Assembly (NCBI GenBank): GCA_963580095.1
Contig: CAUZJQ010000103.1
Coordinates: 1-13,106 of the forward strand
Direction: 5' to 3'
Origin: CAJWLW01 sp963580095
GTDB taxonomy: Bacteria > Verrucomicrobiota > Lentisphaeria > JABSQK01 > CAJWLW01
DNA length: 13,106 bases
Shown here piece after piece: positions 1-5,933 of this stretch. A program made the position numbers and the translations under genes. How positions within the stretch are numbered: the stretch's first letter is position 1; the number at the start of each line of letters is the position of its first letter. A model generated the notes under the pieces. The model saw nothing but the letters and a program-made list of their open reading frames with translations, did not search any database and was not told the DNA's origin.

Positions 1-71
1 CAGATGTTCTCTTCGCAGTAGAAGGCGGTGTACGCGCACGCGGCCAGGGGCAGATCGCGGTGCGGTGTCAC
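1..71 (-). CDS. Protein N-terminal glutamine amidohydrolase (NTAQ1/WDYHV family), 5' end only
   Basis: Only the first 23 codons are inside the window; the gene continues off the left edge. The frame opens with GTG at 71 and reads MTPHRDLPLAACAYTAFYCE followed by ENI. The run ending FYCEENI matches the most conserved N-terminal motif of eukaryotic NTAQ1 (YCEENIW), which carries the catalytic cysteine (Cys28 in human NTAQ1, as I recall it). The family deamidates an N-terminal Gln to Glu, exposing a secondary destabilising residue in N-degron proteolysis. The His and Asp of the triad would lie outside the window. The GTG overlaps the stop of the upstream LON-domain gene (GTGA), so translation of the two is probably coupled. 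The call rests on a short stretch, but the motif is distinctive and sits at the expected distance from the start. Confidence 0.72.
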   Translation of the reverse strand, partial: MTPHRDLPLAACAYTAFYCEENI

Positions 72-682
72 GCGTGCAAGCGTTCGCAGTGCTGCAACAA
101 CTCCGCAGCCAGTGCATTGCTTGTCGGTAGTTCGATCAGATCGATCTTCTGCTTGACATCGAGCGGCAAATGAAAGGCAAGCAGGTTGAGAAAGGTCAGC
201 AATTCGATGGACTGCATGCGCTCCGCCAGACCCGATGGTGCCTCGCCGATGACCTCGACCAGTGCCTGGGAGCCTAGTACGCGTAGCCGTTGAACGGCAT
301 CGTTCGCCGGCGATATCTCCCCCGGCATGTCATCGACGCGGGTCTCGACGCAGCGGAACTGTCTGTCGCTGGACACCTCCGCCATCTGCACGCGCGACAC
401 GCCTTCTACCAGAATGTTGTAGCGACCATCAGGATGCCGCTCATAATCGATGATGCTGCAGACGCAGCCAGTCGGGTGGAAGTCCGGGTTGCCGTCGTAC
501 TTCTGAGCCCAGTTGCCTACCAGCGTGCCCATACAAAATCTGCCATTGCCGTCGAGGGCTTCCGTCATCATCTCACGGTACCGAGGCTCAAAAATATGCA
601 GCGGTACATGGACGTGCGGAAACATGACAAAATCGGGCAATGGAAAAAGCGGTAGGATTTCATGAGCACTCGCTTTCACCAT
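68..682 (-). CDS. LON peptidase substrate-binding-domain protein (no protease domain)
   Basis: A 204-residue protein consisting only of the domain found at the N-terminus of Lon proteases (PF02190). The signature is near the N-terminus: LPLFPLPDFVMFPH, then VPLHIFEPRYREMM. A second typical stretch reads PDGRYNILVEGVSRVQ. There is no AAA+ ATPase or Ser-Lys protease domain, so it is not itself a protease; stand-alone LON domains are thought to bind protein substrates or partners. I chose the ATG at 682 because a purine-rich tract (aaggggggga agag) lies just upstream and the conserved domain begins within ten residues. A TTG at 721 would add 13 unconserved residues. Its TGA overlaps the GTG of the NTAQ1-like gene, which suggests a joint role in handling N-terminally modified proteins. 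That link is inference. Confidence 0.88.
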   Translation of the reverse strand: MVKASAHEILPLFPLPDFVMFPHVHVPLHIFEPRYREMMTEALDGNGRFCMGTLVGNWAQKYDGNPDFHPTGCVCSIIDYERHPDGRYNILVEGVSRVQMAEVSSDRQFRCVETRVDDMPGEISPANDAVQRLRVLGSQALVEVIGEAPSGLAERMQSIELLTFLNLLAFHLPLDVKQKIDLIELPTSNALAAELLQHCERLHA

Positions 683-849
683 CCGTCTCTTCCCCCCCTT
701 GCCATGGACCCGCCATGACAAATTTCGGTGTTCTGCAACCAGTTAGAGTTCACGCTCTCCTCGCTACTTGCCAAAGTACACCCGAATGAACGGGTTGTGA
801 AAGAAACTATTGGATGAAATTGCCTGGGTCCGGCTGCTGGCCAAGGAAA

Positions 850-878
850 TTGCCATCGATGCCGACACGGAGTATACT
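850..878 (+). promoter_or_regulatory. sigma70-type promoter for the EamA/PaaK-like pair
   Basis: The -35 box TTGCCA (850-855) matches TTGACA at 5 of 6 bases. A 17-base spacer separates it from TATACT (873-878), which matches TATAAT at 5 of 6. Transcription would begin near 885, about 30 bases before the ATG at 915. This favours 915 over an in-frame ATG at 810 that lies upstream of the promoter. The same hexamers and spacing recur before the fumarase gene. Confidence 0.7.
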
Positions 879-914
879 CTTGGCTATTGTGATAACCCAC
901 AACCGGCCGCTACC

Positions 915-1433
915 ATGCATCTCTGGCTTTTCTACGCATTATTGACGGCCCTGTTCTGGGGCTTGTACGGCGTCTTTTTGCACACCGGTCAGATTGCCAT
1001 GGCCGATCCGGTTAACGGCCGGCACAAGGCATTCCTGCTTGTCGGCATCGCCTATTTTCTGACCGCAGTCCTGGCACCGCTGGCCATTCTCATTTTCAAG
1101 GGGGCGAGTTGGTCGATGCCCGGCAAAGGCGTGACGTTCTCGCTGGTTGCCGGTCTGGTTGGAGCAGCCGGTGCTTTCTGCGTGCTGCTGGCATTCGGCG
1201 CCAAAGGAACGCCACCGGTGGTGATGTCGATCATTTTTGCCGGCGCCCCGATGATCAATGCAGGTGTGGCGATTGCACTGCATCCGCCGGCTGGCGGATG
1301 GCGCTCGATCAGCCTGCCCTTTTATCTTGGCATTGTACTGGCCGCCGTCGGCGGTTGTCTGGTGTCATTTTACAAGCCGGCGCCAAGCAAGCCACCACCC
1401 AAACCGGACGTCGTTCAAACCGACGTGCAGTGA
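915..1433 (+). CDS. Half-size EamA/DMT-type membrane protein
   Basis: A 172-residue hydrophobic protein with about five membrane segments (residues 3-22, 38-61, 72-95, 101-122 and 132-152) and a short proline- and lysine-rich tail (PAPSKPPPKPD). Organisation and length fit a single EamA (drug/metabolite transporter) repeat. Full transporters of this superfamily carry two repeats, so a half-size protein would have to dimerise. The start at 915 puts the first membrane helix at the N-terminus and lies about 30 bases behind a strong promoter match. An in-frame ATG at 810 would add 35 polar residues and fall upstream of that promoter. No obvious Shine-Dalgarno sequence precedes 915, so the message may be nearly leader-coupled. 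The PaaK-like ligase starts 2 bp after the stop, so the pair is surely co-transcribed. The substrate cannot be told from sequence. Confidence 0.72.
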   Translation: MHLWLFYALLTALFWGLYGVFLHTGQIAMADPVNGRHKAFLLVGIAYFLTAVLAPLAILIFKGASWSMPGKGVTFSLVAGLVGAAGAFCVLLAFGAKGTPPVVMSIIFAGAPMINAGVAIALHPPAGGWRSISLPFYLGIVLAAVGGCLVSFYKPAPSKPPPKPDVVQTDVQ

Positions 1434-1435
1434 CG

Positions 1436-2680
1436 ATGCAGAGGAAGCTCCAGGCGTTGCTTCAGAATCTGCTGCCGTCGAATGCGTTTTATGCGCGCAA
1501 GTACGACGGCACCGGCATCACGCCTGATATCAGTATCGACGAGTTCCGTGCCGTGGCACCGTTCACCACCAAAGCCGAGCTCGTCACCGACCAGCAGCAG
1601 CATTCACCGTACGGCAGTAACCTGACGTATCCGCTCGAGCAATACACGCACTTCTGCCAAACCAGCGCCACGACCGGAACACCGATGCGCTGGCTCGACA
1701 CCCCAGGGAGCTGGGCCTGGATGCTCGACAACTGGCAGCAAGTCTACGCCGTCGCCGATGTCACCCGCGACGATCGTTGTTTCTTTGCTTTTTCCTTCGG
1801 CCCGTTCCTCGGGTTCTGGACTGCCTTTGACGCGGCTCAGGCACTGGGTTGCCTGTGTGTGCCCGGCGGCGGCATGCGGTCGCTGGCGCGGCTGCAGGCA
1901 ATCATCGACAATCGCATCACTGTGCTCTGCTGCACACCGACGTACGCCATTCATCTCGGCCAGGTGGCGGCAGCCGAGGGAATTGACCTGAAACAGGCCA
2001 CGGTGCGCGCCGTCATCGTCGCCGGCGAACCGGGTGGCAGCATCCCGGCAACCGGCGCTCACATTGAAACTCTGTGGCCGACCGCGAAGCTCTACGATCA
2101 CCATGGCATGACCGAAGTCGGTCCGGTCAGTTACCAGTGCCCGGCCAGGCCGGGGCGGTTGCACGTTATCGGTTCTGCCTACCTCGTCGAAGTGATCGAT
2201 CCGGAAACACTTGCCGCCGTCGCTCCCGGGGTGCCCGGTGAACTTGTGTTGACGACGCTCGGCCGCGATGCCTGCCCATTATTGCGTTATCGCACCGGCG
2301 ACCTGGTTCATGCACCGGACTGTGGCACTTGTGAATGCGGCACAGAAGATCCAGCGCTGGAGGGCGGTATTCTCAGCCGCGTCGACGATATGGTCATCGT
2401 ACGTGGGGTTAATATTTACCCCGGCGCCGTCGAGGCTGTCGTCCGGCAATTTGCCGAGATCGAGGAATATCGGGTCAATGTGTCCGGCAATGCAGCACTT
2501 CGCGAGTTGTCCATCGAAGTCGAACCGAGCCCGCAGTGCAGTGATAATGCCGCCTTGCAGCAGAAGATCAGCGACGCCCTCTCGACGACTTTCTCCATGC
2601 GCATCGACGTCGCTATCGTGGCGTCCGGAACGCTGCCACGCTTCGAACTGAAAGCCAGTCGCTGGATAGTCTCGACATAG
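1436..2680 (+). CDS. PaaK-like carboxylate-CoA ligase (ANL superfamily)
   Basis: A 414-residue adenylate-forming enzyme of the phenylacetate-CoA ligase family. Visible motifs in order: phosphate loop TSATTGTP (76-83), GEPGGS (197-202), HHGMTEVGP (222-230), YRTGDL (285-290), the small CGTCECG cysteine patch (296-302) typical of PaaK, the hinge SRVDDMVIVRGVNIYPG (314-330), and a C-terminal LPRFELKAS whose Lys406 is the expected catalytic lysine. Such enzymes make an acyl-AMP and then an acyl-CoA, usually from an aryl acid. The family is larger than phenylacetate, and no paa genes are nearby, so the substrate is open. The ATG at 1436 is 2 bp after the EamA-like stop. The frame is open much further upstream, but that part only overlaps the EamA gene. 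Length is slightly below typical PaaK (about 430-440), with no key motif missing. Confidence 0.88.
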   Translation: MQRKLQALLQNLLPSNAFYARKYDGTGITPDISIDEFRAVAPFTTKAELVTDQQQHSPYGSNLTYPLEQYTHFCQTSATTGTPMRWLDTPGSWAWMLDNWQQVYAVADVTRDDRCFFAFSFGPFLGFWTAFDAAQALGCLCVPGGGMRSLARLQAIIDNRITVLCCTPTYAIHLGQVAAAEGIDLKQATVRAVIVAGEPGGSIPATGAHIETLWPTAKLYDHHGMTEVGPVSYQCPARPGRLHVIGSAYLVEVIDPETLAAVAPGVPGELVLTTLGRDACPLLRYRTGDLVHAPDCGTCECGTEDPALEGGILSRVDDMVIVRGVNIYPGAVEAVVRQFAEIEEYRVNVSGNAALRELSIEVEPSPQCSDNAALQQKISDALSTTFSMRIDVAIVASGTLPRFELKASRWIVST

Positions 2681-2690
2681 GACAATGATA

Positions 2691-2719
2691 TTGCCACCGA
2701 CCCCGGCGGAGGCTATACT
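2691..2719 (+). promoter_or_regulatory. sigma70-type promoter for fumarase
   Basis: TTGCCA (2691-2696), a 17-base spacer, then TATACT (2714-2719): both hexamers match consensus at 5 of 6 bases. It lies in the 69-bp gap between the PaaK-like stop and the fumarase ATG at 2750, giving a leader of roughly 25 bases. Hexamers and spacing are identical to the promoter at 850-878. Confidence 0.75.
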
Positions 2720-2749
2720 CCTTGCAGCACCAACCATCGAGATCTGACT

Positions 2750-4351
2750 ATGCCTGAATTCGAATACGCCCCAATCCTGCCGATCGGTGCCGACGATACA
2801 AAGTACGAGTGCATCTCAACCGGTCATGTATCGACGATCGAAGCCGGCGGTCGCACCATTTTGCAGGTGGACCCGCAGGGCCTGGAACTGCTGGCGGAGC
2901 GGGCGATGAGTGACATTTCGTATTACCTGCGTATCAGCCATCTCGACAAAGTCGCGAAAATCATCGACGACCCGGAGGCATCGGACAACGACCGCTACGT
3001 CGCTGCCACCATGTTGCGCAACGCCATCGAATCGGCCAAGGGCATCCTGCCGATGTGCCAGGACACCGGCACAGCAATTGTCATGGGCAAGAAAGGCGAA
3101 CAGGTGTGGACCGGAGGTTATGACGAAATCGCCTTGTCCCGCGGCATATTCAACACTTTCGTCACCCAGAATCTGCGGTATTCGCAATTAGCGCCACTCA
3201 CCATGTTCGACGAAAAAAATACCGGCACCAATCTGCCGGCGCAGATTGATATTTATGCGACCGCCGGCGATGAATACCACTTCCTGTTTCTCGCCAAAGG
3301 CGGCGGCAGCGCGAACAAGTCGAAGCTCTTCCAGGAGACCAAAGCAACCCTGACGGAAGAACACCTGGCGTTCTTTATTCGTGAAAAAATATTCGACCTG
3401 GGCACGGCAGCATGTCCGCCATATCACATCGCGATCGTCATCGGCGGAACATCGGCGGAGGCAAACCTGAAGACTGTAAAGCTGGCCAGTGCCGGTTTTT
3501 TGGATGCACTCCCGACCGCCGGAAACACCGCCGGCCAGGCATTCCGCGACCGCGAGTGGGAGACGAAGGCGGAACAGATCGCCCGTGAAACCGAAATAGG
3601 CGCCCAGTTCAAAGGCAAATACCTGGCACACGACATCAAAGTGATCCGGCTGCCGCGGCACGCCGCGTCGTGCCCGATCGGTATCGGCGTGAGCTGCAGT
3701 GCCGACCGCAACGCCAAAGCCAAGATCACTGCGGACGGCATTTTCCTGGAACAACTCGAACGCAACCCCGCCAAGTTCCAGGACAAGATAAAAATCACCA
3801 TGCAGGCGCCGGTCATCATCGATCTCAATCGGCCGATGAGCGAAGTCCTGGCGAAGTTGAGCCAGTACCCGATCGGCACGCGACTGCTACTCAACGGTTC
3901 ACTGGTCGTCGCCCGAGATATGGCGCATCAACGGATCAAGCAGTTGCTCGACGACGGTCAGCCGATGCCGGAGTACATCAAGAATCATCCGGTGTACTAT
4001 GCCGGCCCCGCCAAAACTCCGGAAGGCATGGCCTCCGGCAGTTTCGGCCCGACCACAGCCAACCGCATGGACGTCTACGTCGACGAGTTCCAATCGCTCG
4101 CCGGCTCGATGATCATGCTCGCAAAAGGTAACCGTACCGACGTCGTCACGGAAGCCTGCGGCAAGCATGGCGGCTTCTATCTCGGCTCCATTGGCGGACC
4201 GGCCGCGATTCTGGCAAAAGAATCGATCCTGAAAGTGGAAATTATCGACTTCGAGGACCTCGGAATGGAGGCGGTCCGCCGCATCGAAATAAAAGACTTT
4301 CCGGCCTTTATCATCTGCGACGACAAAGGCAACAATCTGTTTGCCAAGTAA
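2750..4351 (+). CDS. fumA: Class I fumarate hydratase (iron-sulfur, one-piece)
   Basis: A 533-residue, oxygen-sensitive type fumarase that interconverts fumarate and L-malate in the TCA cycle. The alpha region holds MCQDTGTAIVMGKKG, ACPPYHIAIVIGGTSAEAN and CPIGIGVSCSADRN. Cys103, Cys222 and Cys316 are spaced exactly like Cys105, Cys224 and Cys318, which I recall as the [4Fe-4S] ligands of E. coli FumA. The beta region follows in the same chain, with LLLNGSLVVARDMAH, ASGSFGPTTANRMD and LGSIGGPAAILAK, so it is the fused E. coli-type form, not the split two-subunit form. Its own promoter lies just upstream, and a 182-bp gap separates it from the deacylase gene, so it may be monocistronic. I saw no convincing terminator hairpin after the stop. 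Related class I enzymes include L-tartrate dehydratase; the length and Cys spacing favour fumarase. The fumA symbol denotes the class; FumB would be equally compatible. Confidence 0.93.
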   Translation: MPEFEYAPILPIGADDTKYECISTGHVSTIEAGGRTILQVDPQGLELLAERAMSDISYYLRISHLDKVAKIIDDPEASDNDRYVAATMLRNAIESAKGILPMCQDTGTAIVMGKKGEQVWTGGYDEIALSRGIFNTFVTQNLRYSQLAPLTMFDEKNTGTNLPAQIDIYATAGDEYHFLFLAKGGGSANKSKLFQETKATLTEEHLAFFIREKIFDLGTAACPPYHIAIVIGGTSAEANLKTVKLASAGFLDALPTAGNTAGQAFRDREWETKAEQIARETEIGAQFKGKYLAHDIKVIRLPRHAASCPIGIGVSCSADRNAKAKITADGIFLEQLERNPAKFQDKIKITMQAPVIIDLNRPMSEVLAKLSQYPIGTRLLLNGSLVVARDMAHQRIKQLLDDGQPMPEYIKNHPVYYAGPAKTPEGMASGSFGPTTANRMDVYVDEFQSLAGSMIMLAKGNRTDVVTEACGKHGGFYLGSIGGPAAILAKESILKVEIIDFEDLGMEAVRRIEIKDFPAFIICDDKGNNLFAK

Positions 4352-4533
4352 ATACTACCAGCGTTGTCGGAATTTACGGCGCAACCTTCCTCACTCCTCA
4401 TGCATCGTGCCGCAGTATCCCACCAGACCTGGAGCGGATACGTCAATGCCCACAGTTGCGCTCTGCCTGCCCCAGGCGTTGGGGGGAAAATGCCGCACTG
4501 CTTTGCGAAGTTCACAGAAATCGAAGGCCTGCG

Positions 4534-5046
4534 ATGAAAATCATGCCTGATATCAACGGGCCAAATAGTGCGGCGGTGCATGCCGGCATTCTGACATTGC
4601 TCGATGCCAACGACGTCGAATACCGTACCGTGCATCACCAACCGACCTACACCTCCGAACAGTCAGCGGCGGCACGCGGCGAAGACATGGCGATCGGCGG
4701 CAAATCCGTGCTGTTGAAGGTAGGTGATGACTTTCGGCTGTTCGTGCTTAGCGCAACGCTCCGCATTGATTCCGGAGTCTTGCGCCGCCATTTCGAGGTG
4801 CGAAAAACACGATTCGCATCGGAAGAGGAGTTGCTCGAACTGACCGGATTAGTGCCCGGTTCCGTGCCGCCCTTCGGCCGGCCCATCCTGCCCTTCGACC
4901 TGTATGTCGATAATTCGATCCTGGCCAACGACCGTATCGCGTTCAATGCCGGCAGCCTGACCGACTCGATCATCTTCGGCGTCCCCGATTATCTGCGGAT
5001 CGTCGCTGCCGAGCATGTCGCTTTCAGCCGGACGTGTGACAAATAG
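4534..5046 (+). CDS. YbaK/ProX-type aminoacyl-tRNA deacylase
   Basis: A 170-residue single-domain protein of the YbaK/ProX editing family, whose members hydrolyse mischarged aminoacyl-tRNAs in trans. It shows the family's pattern: an N-terminal segment with HHQPTYTSEQSAAARG, the lysine-bearing strand GGKSVLLK (55-62), a middle glycine-rich loop GLVPGSVPPFGRP (105-117) and the late motif FNAGSLTDSIIFGVPDYLRI. The loop GSVPPFG is especially diagnostic. I chose the ATG at 4534 because GAAGG lies 6 bases upstream. An in-frame ATG at 4456 would add 26 unconserved, arginine-rich residues. The 182-bp gap after fumarase holds no promoter I would call. The subfamily (Cys-tRNA-Pro, Ala-tRNA-Pro or another specificity) cannot be assigned from sequence alone. 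Confidence 0.85.
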   Translation: MKIMPDINGPNSAAVHAGILTLLDANDVEYRTVHHQPTYTSEQSAAARGEDMAIGGKSVLLKVGDDFRLFVLSATLRIDSGVLRRHFEVRKTRFASEEELLELTGLVPGSVPPFGRPILPFDLYVDNSILANDRIAFNAGSLTDSIIFGVPDYLRIVAAEHVAFSRTCDK

Positions 5047-5064
5047 CCTCGCCGAGACTATATT
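5036..5064 (+). promoter_or_regulatory. sigma70-type promoter for the PSP1 operon
   Basis: GTGACA (5036-5041, 5 of 6 to TTGACA), a 17-base spacer, then TATATT (5059-5064, 5 of 6 to TATAAT). The -35 box lies inside the last codons of the deacylase gene. The leader to the ATG at 5127 would be about 55 bases. This would let the three-gene cluster be expressed independently of the gene upstream. Confidence 0.6.
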
Positions 5065-5126
5065 ACACTACTCAGCACGAACACGGGTCCTCTGCCGTGC
5101 CAACGTGAACCCGAACGGTTGCACAT

Positions 5127-5933
5127 ATGGATATCCTCTATCGCGTCATGATTGACCAGGCGATTACGCTGGACTGCGTCGGTGCGGAGTCCCTCAATCT
5201 CCATATCAACGACTGGTGTATCGTCAACTGCGGCAGGTACCAGGACTACGGACGGGTGACACATCTGGGCGATCTGCCGGCCGATGCCGATATCGGTGAC
5301 ATGCCCGTCGTCAACCGCCGCGCCACCTTGCGCGACCAGGGCAAGGCAAACGAAAACGCCGCCCGTGGAAAATCCTTCAGTCGTAAAGGCCAGGAAGTCA
5401 TCGACCGTCACAAGCTGCCGATGAAACTGGCCAGCACGCATTACGTCTTCGACCGGAGCCTGATTATTTTCATGTTCACGGCGCCGGGCCGCGTCGATTT
5501 CCGCGAACTCGTCAAGGACATGACCAAATCGTTCGGCAGCCGTGTCGAGCTGCGCCAGATCGGTCCCCGCGACCAGGCGGCAATCATTGGCGGACTGGGC
5601 TCGTGCGGGCGCGTGCTGTGCTGCTCGTCCTTCCTCACCAATTTCGTCAGTATTAACCTGAAGATGGCGAAGGAACAGGGTGTTTCCCTGAATCCGTCGA
5701 ACATCATTGGTGCCTGTGGCCGGCTCAAGTGCTGTCTCGATTACGAATACGAAGGCTACAAGATCCTGATGGAAAACATGCCGCGTCCGGGGTCGCGCTG
5801 CACTTGCGAAGGCTGCGACGGTCACATCATCGAGGGCAACCCTCTGACTCAGACCGTGAAAGTGTCGATCAAGGACAACAACGGCAGCCGCATCGTTAGC
5901 GTACCTCTCGCCGAAGTGGAACTGAAGACTTAA
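5127..5933 (+). CDS. PSP1-domain protein (RicT/YaaT-like)
   Basis: A 268-residue protein with a C-terminal PSP1 domain. The core reads RVDFRELVKDMTKSFGSRVE, then RQIGPRDQAAIIGGLGSCGR, then LCCSSFLTNF, LNPSNIIGACGRLKCCLDYE, all classic for the family. Cysteines at 160, 165, 166, 197, 202 and 203 form two CGRxxCC repeats. In B. subtilis, RicT (YaaT) works with RicA and RicF in an Fe-S complex that affects RNase Y-dependent mRNA processing; the role outside Firmicutes is poorly known. A further group of cysteines follows (225, 227, 230 in CTCEGC) in the small C-terminal barrel, which looks like an addition. The start at 5127 is preceded only by a weak SD. The stop shares a base with the next ATG (TAATG), so the downstream membrane protein is translationally coupled. 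Confidence 0.87.
   Translation: MDILYRVMIDQAITLDCVGAESLNLHINDWCIVNCGRYQDYGRVTHLGDLPADADIGDMPVVNRRATLRDQGKANENAARGKSFSRKGQEVIDRHKLPMKLASTHYVFDRSLIIFMFTAPGRVDFRELVKDMTKSFGSRVELRQIGPRDQAAIIGGLGSCGRVLCCSSFLTNFVSINLKMAKEQGVSLNPSNIIGACGRLKCCLDYEYEGYKILMENMPRPGSRCTCEGCDGHIIEGNPLTQTVKVSIKDNNGSRIVSVPLAEVELKT

Noticed and set aside
683..721. TTG start for the LON-domain protein at 721.
   Set aside because: The added 13 residues are unconserved and basic, while the ATG at 682 has a purine-rich SD-like tract just ahead.
780..795. Small hairpin ACCCG-AATGAA-CGGGT.
   Set aside because: A five-base stem with no T-run lying between divergent genes; this could occur by chance.
773..801. Minus-strand promoter for the LON/NTAQ1 pair (TTCACA, 17 bases, TACTTT).
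   Set aside because: The -35 is good, but the -10 matches consensus at only 3 of 6 bases, so it is too weak to call.
1109..1435. In-frame upstream extension of the PaaK-like gene, adding 109 residues.
   Set aside because: It overlaps the EamA-like gene in another frame and its residues are arginine- and cysteine-rich with no ligase similarity; the ATG at 1436 begins the family-like sequence.
4352..4533. Possible small gene or minus-strand ORF between fumarase and the deacylase.
   Set aside because: Open frames there have no start with a ribosome site and no recognisable sequence, and they spill into the coding regions on either side.
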